Below, one piece after another: positions 46,400-54,536 of a stretch of DNA of 64,000 bases. The translations under genes were made by a program, and so were the position numbers. The stretch comes from Winogradskyella algicola (lineage in GTDB: Bacteria > Bacteroidota > Bacteroidia > Flavobacteriales > Flavobacteriaceae). Positions within the stretch are counted from its first letter, which is position 1; each line of letters opens with the position of its first letter. The stretch is taken from positions 1 through 64,000 of the forward strand of contig NZ_SZQF01000005.1 of assembly GCF_005869935.1 (NCBI RefSeq), given 5' to 3'. Below the pieces are notes generated by a model, which saw only the letters and a program-made list of their open reading frames with translations, was not told the DNA's origin and made no database searches.

Positions 46400-46534
46400 A
46401 GTTTTTTTATTTTAAAGATAATTATAATGTCACTTTTTTGTTTTGTGTTTAATTTAATATTAACACACCCTTATGTTTTTTTGTAAGTTTTTAACAAATT
46501 TGAATTGAGTTAAAATGCTAAGCAAGGCTTACAT

Positions 46535-46542
46535 TATATTTG
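46535..46542 (+). promoter_or_regulatory. Candidate -7 box for ung
   Basis: TATATTTG (TAnnTTTG) lies 5 nt before the preferred ung ATG (46548), which would make the mRNA leaderless; it is downstream of the alternative ATG at 46515. Confidence 0.35.
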
Positions 46543-46547
46543 TATTT

Positions 46548-47222
46548 ATGGACGTAGCTATAAACGATAATTGGAAAAAACATCTAAATTCTGAGTTCAA
46601 TAAACCTTATTTTAAAAATTTGGTAGAATTTGTGAAAAATGAATACAAGAATCATATCTGCTACCCAAAGGGTTCAGAGATTTTTAATGCTTTTAATCAT
46701 TGCTCATTTGATGACACCAAAGTAGTTATTATAGGTCAAGATCCTTACCATGGTATTGGGCAAGCCAATGGTTTATGCTTTTCTGTTAATGATGGTATTA
46801 CTCATCCACCTTCATTAATTAATATTTTTAAAGAAATAGAAACAGATTTAAGTATTCCGTATCCTAAAAGTGGTAATCTCATGCCTTGGGCAGACCAAGG
46901 TGTTTTATTATTAAACGCTACACTTACAGTTAGAGCGCACCAAGCAGGAAGTCACCAAAATAAGGGCTGGGAACAATTTACAGACGCTGTTATTAAACTC
47001 ATAAGTGAGAAAAAACAAAATGTAGTATTCTTACTTTGGGGCGGTTTTGCTAAAAAGAAAAAGAAATTAATTGATAAGTCTTCTCATTCAATTTTAGAAA
47101 CAGGACATCCATCTCCATTGAGCGCTAACAGAGGTTATTGGTTTGGCAATAAACATTTTAGTAAAACTAACTACCTGTTGCAGCAAATTGACCAATCGGT
47201 AATTGATTGGAAACTAGAGTAG
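46548..47222 (+). CDS. ung: Uracil-DNA glycosylase
   Basis: A 224-aa family 1 UDG of usual length. Motifs: VVIIGQDPYHGIGQANGLCFSV (catalytic Asp), LLLNATLTVRAHQAGSH, FLLWGGFAKKK and GHPSPLSANRG (catalytic His). It excises uracil from DNA. The frame opens at 46515, but ATG 46548 begins the usual MDVAINDNWKKHL and the extra 11 residues (MLSKAYIIFVF) are not family-like. The last 56 nt overlap an antisense mini-gene. Confidence 0.95.
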   Translation: MDVAINDNWKKHLNSEFNKPYFKNLVEFVKNEYKNHICYPKGSEIFNAFNHCSFDDTKVVIIGQDPYHGIGQANGLCFSVNDGITHPPSLINIFKEIETDLSIPYPKSGNLMPWADQGVLLLNATLTVRAHQAGSHQNKGWEQFTDAVIKLISEKKQNVVFLLWGGFAKKKKKLIDKSSHSILETGHPSPLSANRGYWFGNKHFSKTNYLLQQIDQSVIDWKLE

Positions 47223-47358
47223 GTGTAGGTTTTTGAACACGTAAAATACGTGGCTTTTTGTTTTCAACTTTCTTAGTAGTCTTATTGCAACTGAATATTA
47301 GTAATAAAAAGTTAATAGCAACTAAAAAGGATAGAATCAGAGTAATTGTTAGAATCAT
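47167..47358 (-). CDS. Small membrane protein antisense to the ung 3' end
   Basis: A 63-aa protein: one transmembrane segment (ILTITLILSFLVAINFLLLIF), a Cys, then a Lys/Pro-rich tail ending FAATGS. A TACATTTG -7 box at 47407-47400 precedes it. The final 18 codons overlap ung tail-to-tail. It reminds me of small flavobacterial proteins with similar tails, but I cannot confirm that. It may be real rather than a shadow because most of it lies outside ung. Confidence 0.6.
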   Translation of the reverse strand: MILTITLILSFLVAINFLLLIFSCNKTTKKVENKKPRILRVQKPTPTLVSNQLPIGQFAATGS

Positions 47359-47399
47359 ATTAGTCTTTTTCTTGTGTTAATAGCTTTGATTTGGTTAAA

Positions 47400-47407
47400 C
47401 AAATGTA
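47400..47407 (-). promoter_or_regulatory. Candidate -7 box for the small membrane protein
   Basis: Minus strand reads TACATTTG (TAnnTTTG), 41 nt before the ATG at 47358. Confidence 0.4.
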
Positions 47408-47573
47408 ACTAAAAATTTGAAATACTGAAAGTTATGAACAAAAAGTGTAAGATTTAACTTTAAATCTTTTAACAAAAATTAACGTCATTAGTCGATGTTT
47501 ACTGGTGGTTCAGCGATTTTTACAATACACTTTTAATTTTTGAATTTTGTTCATTCATAGTTAAATGAAACCA

Positions 47574-48428
47574 TTAAAACTTGTAAACCAACTCTAAATA
47601 ATCAACTTTTTTTGGAATAATATCTAAATTAAAAAGCTGTTCTTGTACATTGTTAATAGTCTTTTTATCTATTAATTCTTGAGACCATTCGGTTAGAGAT
47701 AGCCACTCTTGGACATCTTCTATTTCTTGATCGTAACGATTAGCAATTGTTCTATCTATACTTGGTATAGATTTAAAATCTGAAGTCGTAGTATTGATGA
47801 TGTCTAAAATAGTTTTAAGTTCATCTTCATTATCTTTTATAAACTCATCTCTAACAGCTATAACAAAACATGGCCATGGAGAAGGACATTCACCTATTCG
47901 TCTAAAAACACCATCATCAACTAATGGTTTAGTCGTAAATTTTTCCCACATAAAATAGTCTGCATCACCATTAGTTAAACCTTCAACAGCTCCTGTGAGG
48001 TTTTTTATAACTTCAAAATTAAGATCAGTCTCTAAATTCCAATTGTTATTTTTTGCATTGATATAAGCCATTAAATGAGAACCAGACCCATAGCGACTAA
48101 TAGCAGCTCTTGTTCCTTTAATATCATCTGTTGTCTTAAAGTTAGATTTATCAGCAACGTGAATTCCCCAAATCAAAGGTGTCTCTACAAAAGTCTGAAC
48201 AATACTTGATGGATTGCCAGCAATGATATCCTTAATTATCCCTTCTGTAAGAATGACTGCAATATCAATATCTCCGGTGCGAAGAGCTTTGCACATTGCT
48301 CCGGTTCCACCATAATAATCATGCCAACGTAGATTAATATCTTCAGCTTTGTATTCGCCATTTTTAAGAGTGAGGTACCATGCTAAATTAAAGTGTTCTG
48401 GAACTCCACCTATGTTTACTTTCTTCAT
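47574..48428 (-). CDS. SsuA/THI5-like substrate-binding domain protein, apparently cytoplasmic
   Basis: A 284-aa protein with a type II periplasmic-binding fold: VNIGGVPEHFNLAWYLTLK, RWHDYYGGTGAMCKAL, GDIDIAVILTEGIIKDII and SRYGSGSHLMAYI. It begins directly with the first strand, with no signal peptide and no lipobox, and no ABC permease or ATPase is nearby, so it is not a standard transporter part. The frame could start at GTG 48440, but ATG 48428 is better placed. A CCCAC-TTTT-GTGGG hairpin lies just upstream. Ligand unknown. Confidence 0.75.
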   Translation of the reverse strand: MKKVNIGGVPEHFNLAWYLTLKNGEYKAEDINLRWHDYYGGTGAMCKALRTGDIDIAVILTEGIIKDIIAGNPSSIVQTFVETPLIWGIHVADKSNFKTTDDIKGTRAAISRYGSGSHLMAYINAKNNNWNLETDLNFEVIKNLTGAVEGLTNGDADYFMWEKFTTKPLVDDGVFRRIGECPSPWPCFVIAVRDEFIKDNEDELKTILDIINTTTSDFKSIPSIDRTIANRYDQEIEDVQEWLSLTEWSQELIDKKTINNVQEQLFNLDIIPKKVDYLELVYKF

Positions 48429-48434
48429 GCTAAT

Positions 48435-48449
48435 GCCCACAAAAGTGGG
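48435..48449 (-). promoter_or_regulatory. Hairpin just upstream of the THI5-like gene
   Basis: ACCCAC-TTTT-GTGGG(C) on the minus strand ends about 6 nt before the ATG at 48428. It has no U-run, so it is more likely to affect translation than termination. No riboswitch signature seen. Confidence 0.35.
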
Positions 48450-48512
48450 TATCTGATTAAATTATACTTTTATTTAGCCACTACGATAGATAAGGCCTGT
48501 GCCACAATATTT

Positions 48513-49385
48513 TTAAATATTAACAATTCGCTCTAGTGCGTACACTATTAACTTTTCTACTGTCTTTTTAGGATCTTTACTAAAATCGCCAGTAGCTCTG
48601 TTAGCAATAATGGCATTTAATGATAGTGCTTCATGTCCTAACAACTTAGATAATCCATATATAACGGAAGTCTCCATTTCAAAGTTGGTAATCCGGAATT
48701 CTTTGTAGTTAAAGTTGTCTAGTTTCTCGTTTAAACCAGCGTCATGCAGTGGCAATCGTAAAACACGTCCTTGTGGTCCATAGAAACCTCCTGCAGTACC
48801 TGTCATTCCTTTAAAAACTTTGTCGCTTTCAAAATATTTTTCCAAGTATTTACTGTTGTTAATAATGATGGGTCTTGCTTTGTTTTTATCCCAATTGGTA
48901 TGCTCTATAAATGCATCTTCGATTTCTGGATTACTAATACCATCAATCTGATAAAAATGAAGCATTCCATTGATATCCAAACCATGCGTACTCATTACAA
49001 AAGCATCAACAGGTATATCTGCTTGTAAAGAGCCAGAAGTACCAACTCTAATAATGTTTAGACTAGTGAGTTGGGTTTTTGGTTTACGAGTTTTAAGGTC
49101 AATATTTACTAAGGCATCTAGCTCATTGAGTACTATATCAATATTGTCTGGGCCAATTCCGGTAGAGAGCACCGTAATTCTACGATCTTTATAGTAACCT
49201 GTTTGGGTTTTAAACTCTCGTTTTTGTGTGCTAAATTCTATACTATCAAAATATTTAGTAATTTTTTCAACACGGTCTTGATCACCAACAAAAATGATGG
49301 TGTCCGAGATATTTTCTGGTTTTAAATTTAGATGGTAAACGCTACCGTCTGGATTTAAAATTAATTCTGAGTCTTTAATCGACAT
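48513..49385 (-). CDS. Nucleoside phosphorylase (uridine phosphorylase-like)
   Basis: A 290-aa PNP/UDP-family protein: FVGDQDRVEKITKYF, VLSTGIGPDNIDIVLNELDA, IIRVGTSGSLQADIPV and FEMETSVIYGLSKLLGH, with the nucleobase/ribose-binding Glu-Met-Glu. It splits nucleosides by phosphorolysis. The start overlaps the DUF1835 gene by 11 nt. Uridine is the likeliest substrate from the sequence style, not proven. Confidence 0.85.
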   Translation of the reverse strand: MSIKDSELILNPDGSVYHLNLKPENISDTIIFVGDQDRVEKITKYFDSIEFSTQKREFKTQTGYYKDRRITVLSTGIGPDNIDIVLNELDALVNIDLKTRKPKTQLTSLNIIRVGTSGSLQADIPVDAFVMSTHGLDINGMLHFYQIDGISNPEIEDAFIEHTNWDKNKARPIIINNSKYLEKYFESDKVFKGMTGTAGGFYGPQGRVLRLPLHDAGLNEKLDNFNYKEFRITNFEMETSVIYGLSKLLGHEALSLNAIIANRATGDFSKDPKKTVEKLIVYALERIVNI

Positions 49386-50316
49386 GAAGTATGGTCTTAA
49401 TAAGTTTATTCTGGTCTACGCTAAACTGAAATTCTAAACGTTTTACACCACCGTAGGTCATGTTGTTATTAACTTCAGTGGCAAAATTATGTTGTCTTAG
49501 TAAGGCTTCGTGGCCTTTTCGGTTGAGTTTTAAACTGTTTTCATCTTCTTCAAAAAAGATACTTAATTTATCTATTAATCTACGGTGTTGGGTGTCACCA
49601 AACCCATAATAGCCTTGATAATTAAGGCTGTAACCTAATAAATGATGCCTAGATTTAATATCGTTATCTCTTACTAATCTTAGTATATTATCTTCAAGTA
49701 CGCTAAGACCACTTTTTTGATGTGGAAAACGTTTTAAATGTGCTTTTAAACAACTGCTCATGTATTTAAAGCTAGACTCCTTTACGATGTATGGTTTCAA
49801 GATATTATGGTCTTTACCACAATATGTTCGCCAGAGTGTAATGGCAAGCTCTATGTCTTCGTTATTTAATTTTATGCGTTTATCGTAATGATCTAATAAT
49901 TGAGTTTGGGTGAGTTCGCCTAATCCTTTAAGGTTTTTTTCTCCTTCAACACGACCACTACAAATGAGATAAAGAGGTTTCCTTATTTCCTTTTGGTGCA
50001 AAAGATTCAAAACACCTAATAAGTTAATATGACAAAACAAATCGTACTCAAACCATAGATGAATTTCATCATATCTACTAGCATTATCTAATTTAGACAA
50101 CTCTTTTTGAAGTTCATCTTCATCAACTTCAATATCATAGTAGTCTTTTAAGAACTCACTTCTTAGCTCAAAGAACGCTACCGAGTCAATTTTAGGAATT
50201 GTTGGACCTTCGCACAACATCTCTTGCCATGTTAAAATTTCATCTTTAAAATCTAGTTCTCTTAGATATTCTGTTAGCACACTACCATTGGTGATATGAA
50301 GAATTTCCTTAGACAT
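49375..50316 (-). CDS. DUF1835 domain protein
   Basis: A 313-aa soluble protein with a family-typical opening EILHITNGSVLTEYLRELDF, EILTWQEMLCEGPT and HLWFEYDLFCHINLLGVL, and a winged-helix-like C-terminal part (LLRQHNFATEVNNNMTYGGV). Function unknown. It is 5 nt after the SUI1-type factor and overlaps the nucleoside phosphorylase. Confidence 0.8.
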   Translation of the reverse strand: MSKEILHITNGSVLTEYLRELDFKDEILTWQEMLCEGPTIPKIDSVAFFELRSEFLKDYYDIEVDEDELQKELSKLDNASRYDEIHLWFEYDLFCHINLLGVLNLLHQKEIRKPLYLICSGRVEGEKNLKGLGELTQTQLLDHYDKRIKLNNEDIELAITLWRTYCGKDHNILKPYIVKESSFKYMSSCLKAHLKRFPHQKSGLSVLEDNILRLVRDNDIKSRHHLLGYSLNYQGYYGFGDTQHRRLIDKLSIFFEEDENSLKLNRKGHEALLRQHNFATEVNNNMTYGGVKRLEFQFSVDQNKLIKTILHVD

Positions 50317-50321
50317 AAAAA

Positions 50322-50651
50322 TTAACCTCCAACACGTTTTACGTTAAATCCTTTGTCCTTAAGAATGGTCATAATCTTATCTCTATAATCTCCTTGTATG
50401 ATAATTTTGTCATCCTTAAAACTACCACCAACACTAAGCTTAGTTTTAAGCTCTTTTGCTAGTTTTTTAAAATCTTCCGCGGCGCCAGTATAGCCTTCTA
50501 AAATTGTGATGGGTTTTCCTTTGCGTTTTTCGTATTTGCAAATTATAGGATCGTCCTGTAACCAAATGTCACTTTGCACATCAGTTTGTTCTTCTGATGG
50601 CTCAGGTTTATGATCTGGAAAAAGATTTTTGAGTTGATCTTGTAAATCCAT
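50322..50651 (-). CDS. SUI1/YciH family translation initiation factor
   Basis: A 109-aa protein. After an acidic N-terminal 50 residues comes the SUI1 (eIF1-like) domain: KPITILEGYTGAAEDFKKL, KTKLSVGGSFKDDKIIIQGD and ILKDKGFNVKRVGG. Bacterial YciH is thought to influence initiation fidelity. Start and the upstream oxygenase stop overlap by 1 nt. Confidence 0.9.
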   Translation of the reverse strand: MDLQDQLKNLFPDHKPEPSEEQTDVQSDIWLQDDPIICKYEKRKGKPITILEGYTGAAEDFKKLAKELKTKLSVGGSFKDDKIIIQGDYRDKIMTILKDKGFNVKRVGG

Positions 50652-51601
50652 TATTTTTTAATCAATCCAAGTTCTACTAAACGTTTGTTTAAAAACTCAC
50701 CAGCAGTGATGTCTTCGTATAATTTTGGATTTTCTTCATCTATACAACTATCTAAAACATCTAATTTCATTTCACTGATTGGATGCATAAAGAAAGGAAT
50801 AGAATAGCGTGATGTGCCCCAAAGTTCTCTGGGTGGATTGACAACACGGTGAATAGTAGATTTTAATTTATTATTTGAATGCCTAGATAGCATATCACCA
50901 ACATTGATCATAAGTTCATCTGGTTCTGCTATGGCATCTAACCATTCACCATCATGACGCTGCACTTGCAGGCCACGCCCTTGAGCACCCATTAAAAGTG
51001 TAATTAGGTTAATGTCACCATGAGCAGCTGCTCTTACAGCATTCTTAGGTTCTTCAGTAATTGGTGGATAATGAATTGGTCTTAAAATAGAATTTCCATT
51101 ATGGATGTAATTATCGAAATAAGTTTCTTCCAATCCTAGGTGTAATGCTAAAGCACGAAGTACATATTTAGCTGTCTTCTCTAACATTTGGTAAGTTTCT
51201 TTACCAACCTTATTAAATTCAGGAAGTTCTTTCACTTCAACATTTTCAGGATATTCCTTTTTGCGCTCTTCATCATCTTCAACATATTGTCCAAAATGCC
51301 AAAACTCTTTAAGATCACCTTCCTTTTTACCTTTAGCACTTTCTTTTCCGAAAGAGACATAGCCTCTTTGGCCTCCAATACCAGGTATCTCATAGCTTTC
51401 CTTAACTTCAAGAGGTAAATCAAAAAAGTTTTTAACTTCCTTGTAAAGCCTATCAACTAATTCATCATCTAAGAAATGTCCTTTTAAGGCTACAAAGCCT
51501 ATATCTTGATATGCTTTACCAATTTCGTCAATAAATTTTTGTTTTCTATTTGGGTCGTCCGAAAGGAAATCCTTTAAATCTACGCTAGGTATTCTATCCA
51601 T
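50651..51601 (-). CDS. 2-oxoglutarate/Fe(II) oxygenase, isopenicillin N synthase family
   Basis: A 316-aa non-haem iron oxygenase. N-terminal DIOX_N (IPSVDLKDFL; IGFVALKGHF) and a C-terminal catalytic jelly roll with AAHGDINLITLL (H-x-D), HRVVNPPRE (second His) and RYSIPFF (2-oxoglutarate Arg/Ser). The frame extends to 51634, but ATG 51601 gives the family-type start, and the -7 box TACTTTTG at 51639-51632 overlaps the longer start. Substrate unknown. First gene of the minus-strand run down to the THI5-like gene. Confidence 0.9.
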   Translation of the reverse strand: MDRIPSVDLKDFLSDDPNRKQKFIDEIGKAYQDIGFVALKGHFLDDELVDRLYKEVKNFFDLPLEVKESYEIPGIGGQRGYVSFGKESAKGKKEGDLKEFWHFGQYVEDDEERKKEYPENVEVKELPEFNKVGKETYQMLEKTAKYVLRALALHLGLEETYFDNYIHNGNSILRPIHYPPITEEPKNAVRAAAHGDINLITLLMGAQGRGLQVQRHDGEWLDAIAEPDELMINVGDMLSRHSNNKLKSTIHRVVNPPRELWGTSRYSIPFFMHPISEMKLDVLDSCIDEENPKLYEDITAGEFLNKRLVELGLIKK

Positions 51602-51631
51602 TGGAATTTTATTTAAAATATTGTCAATATA

Positions 51632-51639
51632 CAAAAGTA
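51632..51639 (-). promoter_or_regulatory. Candidate -7 box for the oxygenase operon
   Basis: Minus strand reads TACTTTTG (TAnnTTTG), 30 nt before the ATG at 51601; it excludes the longer start at 51634. Confidence 0.45.
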
Positions 51640-51715
51640 ATTAAATAGTCGTAAAATGTGAATATCTAGTGAAGACATTTATATTGTTGACTCCCTATTA
51701 TTAAAGCATTTTATT

Positions 51716-51723
51716 TACATTTG
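51716..51723 (+). promoter_or_regulatory. Candidate -7 box for the fused E1 gene
   Basis: TACATTTG (TAnnTTTG), 20 nt before the ATG at 51744. A TTGTTG lies about 27 nt further upstream, a little too far for an ideal -33 element. Confidence 0.45.
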
Positions 51724-51743
51724 AACCTCTAGAATTATAATAT

Positions 51744-53744
51744 ATGCCAACAATAACAAAAAGCAATATAGACTACGATAAGCGCAATCTAAGTGATAAA
51801 GTATTACTAAAACTATATTACAACATGTTGAGACCTCGACTTATAGAGGAAAAAATGCTCATATTGCTAAGACAAGGAAAAATATCTAAATGGTTTTCTG
51901 GTATCGGACAAGAGGCAATTTCGGTCGGTGTAACTATGGCTCTAAAGCCAAACGAGTATATATTACCAATGCACAGAAATCTTGGCGTTTTTACCACCAG
52001 AGAGATTCCACTTCATCGTTTATTTTGTCAATGGCAAGGTAAGGCCAGTGGTTTTACAAAAGGAAGAGATCGCTCATTTCATTTTGGTACGCAAGAGTAC
52101 AATATTGTTGGTATGATTTCTCATTTAGGACCTCAACTTGGTGTAGCAGATGGTATTGCTTTGGCTAATCTATTGAAAAACAATGGGCAAGTAACTGCTG
52201 TTTTTACAGGTGAAGGTGGAACTAGTGAAGGTGACTTTCATGAGGCATTAAATGTCGCTTCGGTATGGCAATTACCAGTAATTTTCTGTATTGAGAATAA
52301 TGGCTACGGTTTATCAACACCAACAAATGAGCAATATTTCTGTAAACACCTTGCAGATAGAGGCAAAGGATATGGTATAGAGTCTTTTATATTAGATGGC
52401 AACAATATTATTGAGACCTATTCTAAAGTTAAAAAGTTAGCAGAGAGCATAAGAAAACGACCAAGGCCAATATTAATTGAGTTTAAAACCTTTAGACGTA
52501 GAGGTCATGAAGAAGCCAGTGGTACAAAATATGTTCCGAAGGAATTAATGGAAGAGTGGGAAGCAAAAGATCCTATTGAAAACTTTAGAAGCTATTTGTT
52601 CAGTAAAAAGATCCTTTCTGCTGAAATTGATGATAAATATGTAACTGTAATTAAGTCTGAAATTGACGCTTCTCTTGAATCTGCATATGCAGAAGCTGAA
52701 ATAACACCCAATGAAAGTGTTGAATTAGATGATGTGTATCAATCATTTAATTATGAGGAATTTAAACCAAATAATGAATTAAAAGAACAACGTCTAATAG
52801 ATGCTATTTCTGAAGGTTTAAAACAATCTATGGAAAAGCACTCTGACTTGGTGATTATGGGACAAGACATAGCTGAGTATGGAGGTGTTTTTAAAATTAC
52901 TGAAGGTTTTGTAGAACAGTTTGGTAAAGACAGAGTTAGAAATACACCTATTTGTGAATCTGCAATTGTTGAGGCAGGCATGGGGCTTTCTATTGCTGGT
53001 ATGAAGGCTGTAGTAGAAATGCAATTCTCAGATTTTGTAACATCTGGTTTTAATCCCATTGTAAACTATTTAGCAAAGTCGCATTATCGTTGGAAACAAA
53101 ATGCAGATGTTGTTATTAGGATGCCTTGTGGAGCAGGTGTTGCTGCAGGTCCTTTTCACTCACAAACCAATGAAGCTTGGTTTACTAAAACACCAGGTCT
53201 TAAAGTAGTTTATCCTGCGTTTCCTTATGACGCTAAAGGTTTGTTAACTACAGCTATTAATGATCCAAATCCTGTGCTGTTCTTTGAGCACAAAGCATTG
53301 TATAGAAGTATAAGACAAGATGTACCAACAAATTATTACACGTTGCCTTTTGGTAAAGCAGCATTGTTAAAAGAAGGTAACGATGTTTCAATTATAACTT
53401 ATGGCGCAGGTGTTCATTGGGCTTTAGAAACTTTAGAAAATAATACTGATATATCTGCAGATTTAATTGATTTAAGAACACTCCAACCATTAGATGAAGA
53501 CGCTATTATCAGTTCTGTAAAAAAGACTGGAAAAGCAATTATTCTTCAGGAAGATAGTATGTTTGGTGGTATTGCTAGCGATATTTCTGCAATGTTAATG
53601 GAAGATTGTTTTGAATATTTAGACGCTCCAGTAAAGCGTGTTGCAAGTATGGAAACACCAATACCTTTTGCACCACAATTAGAGCAACAATATTTGGCCA
53701 AAGGAAAGTTTGAAGAGGTTTTGAGAGAGTTACTAAACTACTAA
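51744..53744 (+). CDS. Fused 2-oxoacid (branched-chain) dehydrogenase E1 alpha-beta
   Basis: A 666-aa single-chain E1. Residues about 15-300 are the alpha part with thiamine-diphosphate binding GEGGTSEGDFHEALN and IENNGYGLSTP; about 340-666 are the beta part (VIMGQDIAEYGGVFKITEGF; FSDFVTSGFNPI; RMPCGAGVAAGPFHSQTNEA). It decarboxylates branched-chain 2-oxoacids (or pyruvate-like acids) for an E2 lipoyl partner that is not in this window. Alpha-beta fusion is usual in Bacteroidota. Own -7 box and a strong terminator. Confidence 0.92.
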   Translation: MPTITKSNIDYDKRNLSDKVLLKLYYNMLRPRLIEEKMLILLRQGKISKWFSGIGQEAISVGVTMALKPNEYILPMHRNLGVFTTREIPLHRLFCQWQGKASGFTKGRDRSFHFGTQEYNIVGMISHLGPQLGVADGIALANLLKNNGQVTAVFTGEGGTSEGDFHEALNVASVWQLPVIFCIENNGYGLSTPTNEQYFCKHLADRGKGYGIESFILDGNNIIETYSKVKKLAESIRKRPRPILIEFKTFRRRGHEEASGTKYVPKELMEEWEAKDPIENFRSYLFSKKILSAEIDDKYVTVIKSEIDASLESAYAEAEITPNESVELDDVYQSFNYEEFKPNNELKEQRLIDAISEGLKQSMEKHSDLVIMGQDIAEYGGVFKITEGFVEQFGKDRVRNTPICESAIVEAGMGLSIAGMKAVVEMQFSDFVTSGFNPIVNYLAKSHYRWKQNADVVIRMPCGAGVAAGPFHSQTNEAWFTKTPGLKVVYPAFPYDAKGLLTTAINDPNPVLFFEHKALYRSIRQDVPTNYYTLPFGKAALLKEGNDVSIITYGAGVHWALETLENNTDISADLIDLRTLQPLDEDAIISSVKKTGKAIILQEDSMFGGIASDISAMLMEDCFEYLDAPVKRVASMETPIPFAPQLEQQYLAKGKFEEVLRELLNY

Positions 53745-53747
53745 ATT

Positions 53748-53782
53748 AAAAAAACCAACACTAGTACAGTGTTGGTTTTTTA
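53748..53782. terminator. Strong bidirectional intrinsic terminator
   Basis: AAAAAACCAACACT-AGTAC-AGTGTTGGTTTTTT: a perfect 14-bp stem with A and T runs on both sides. It ends the E1 gene and would also end a minus-strand transcript from the tiny ORFs at 53800-54005. Confidence 0.92.
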
Positions 53783-53799
53783 GTTTAATGTACTTAGGT

Positions 53800-53883
53800 T
53801 AAAAGTCCACTTCATAATTTAATGTTTTCTAAGTCATCATCTAAACTGTGAGATGTATTGACAATTTTTGATAAGGCTTTCAT
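53800..53883 (-). CDS. Very small ORF (27 aa), acidic C-terminus
   Basis: ATG 53883 to TAA 53800. The peptide starts MKALSKIVNTSHSL, followed by DDDLENINYEVDF: a basic start and a strongly acidic end. It lies 35 nt downstream of a second tiny ORF on the same strand and 17 nt before a strong terminator. No homologue recognised. Shortness makes chance possible; the tandem layout in an otherwise empty gap and ordinary codons argue for a real gene. Confidence 0.4.
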
Positions 53884-53918
53884 AATTGATTTGATTTAAT
53901 GATTGATGAATTACGTTA

Positions 53919-54005
53919 TTATCTATAACGTCTTTTACTGTTCCAAGTGTAACTTCTTGTTTCTGTAGTTGTACTTGTTAATTGATTGTTGTTTAAAGTT
54001 CTCAT
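53919..54005 (-). CDS. Very small ORF (28 aa), Thr-rich with basic C-terminus
   Basis: ATG 54005 to TAA 53919. The peptide starts MRTLNNNQLTSTTTETRS and ends YTWNSKRRYR. It is polar, with no membrane segment, and its Arg-rich end contrasts with the acidic end of the next small ORF. No exact -7 box upstream (TA-n4-TTTG near 54053-54044). Function unknown. Confidence 0.4.
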   Translation of the reverse strand: MRTLNNNQLTSTTTETRSYTWNSKRRYR

Positions 54006-54125
54006 GATTTATTGTTTTTTAATTGATTACATCTAATAGACGACCAAAAAAATAAAATGTTACACTGTTATGTACTAGTCTGTTACAGTTTAACAGTTTT
54101 TAACTTTATACGTATCTTTAGTTTT

Positions 54126-54536
54126 ATGAAAGTTAAAGTTCTTGTGATCCTTTGTTGTCTTTTATACATAGGTTGTAATAAAGTTGTGGAACAAGATTGC
54201 GCTTCAAAATCTTTTGTAGTGACTGCTACTGCATACAATTCGCTTGCTTATCAAACAAACTCTAATCCAAATATTACTGCCTTTGGTGATAGTCTAAAAC
54301 CTGGATTAAGATATATTGCTGTGTCTAGAGATTTACTCGATTCTGGTTTAGTACACAATACACGCGTAAAGATTGAAGGTTTTGATAGTCTCTTTACTGT
54401 AAAGGACAAAATGAATAGACGTTGGCGAAAACGTATAGATATTTACATGGGCAACGATGTACTCAAAGCTAAAAAATGGGGCAAAAAAAAGGTAAACATT
54501 GAGTATTGCATCAAAGACAATGACACTTTGCTCTAA
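54126..54536 (+). CDS. 3D-domain (RlpA/MltA-like double-psi barrel) lipoprotein
   Basis: A 136-aa lipoprotein (LVILCCLLYIGC; lipid Cys17). The rest is a small double-psi beta-barrel with VTATAYNSLAYQT at its start and FTVKDKMNRRWRKRIDIYMG at its end, where the Asp residues of the 3D motif sit. Such domains bind or cut peptidoglycan. The frame opens at 54057, but ATG 54126 gives a clean lipoprotein signal. Its stop overlaps the convergent exbD gene by 4 nt. Confidence 0.82.
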   Translation: MKVKVLVILCCLLYIGCNKVVEQDCASKSFVVTATAYNSLAYQTNSNPNITAFGDSLKPGLRYIAVSRDLLDSGLVHNTRVKIEGFDSLFTVKDKMNRRWRKRIDIYMGNDVLKAKKWGKKKVNIEYCIKDNDTLL

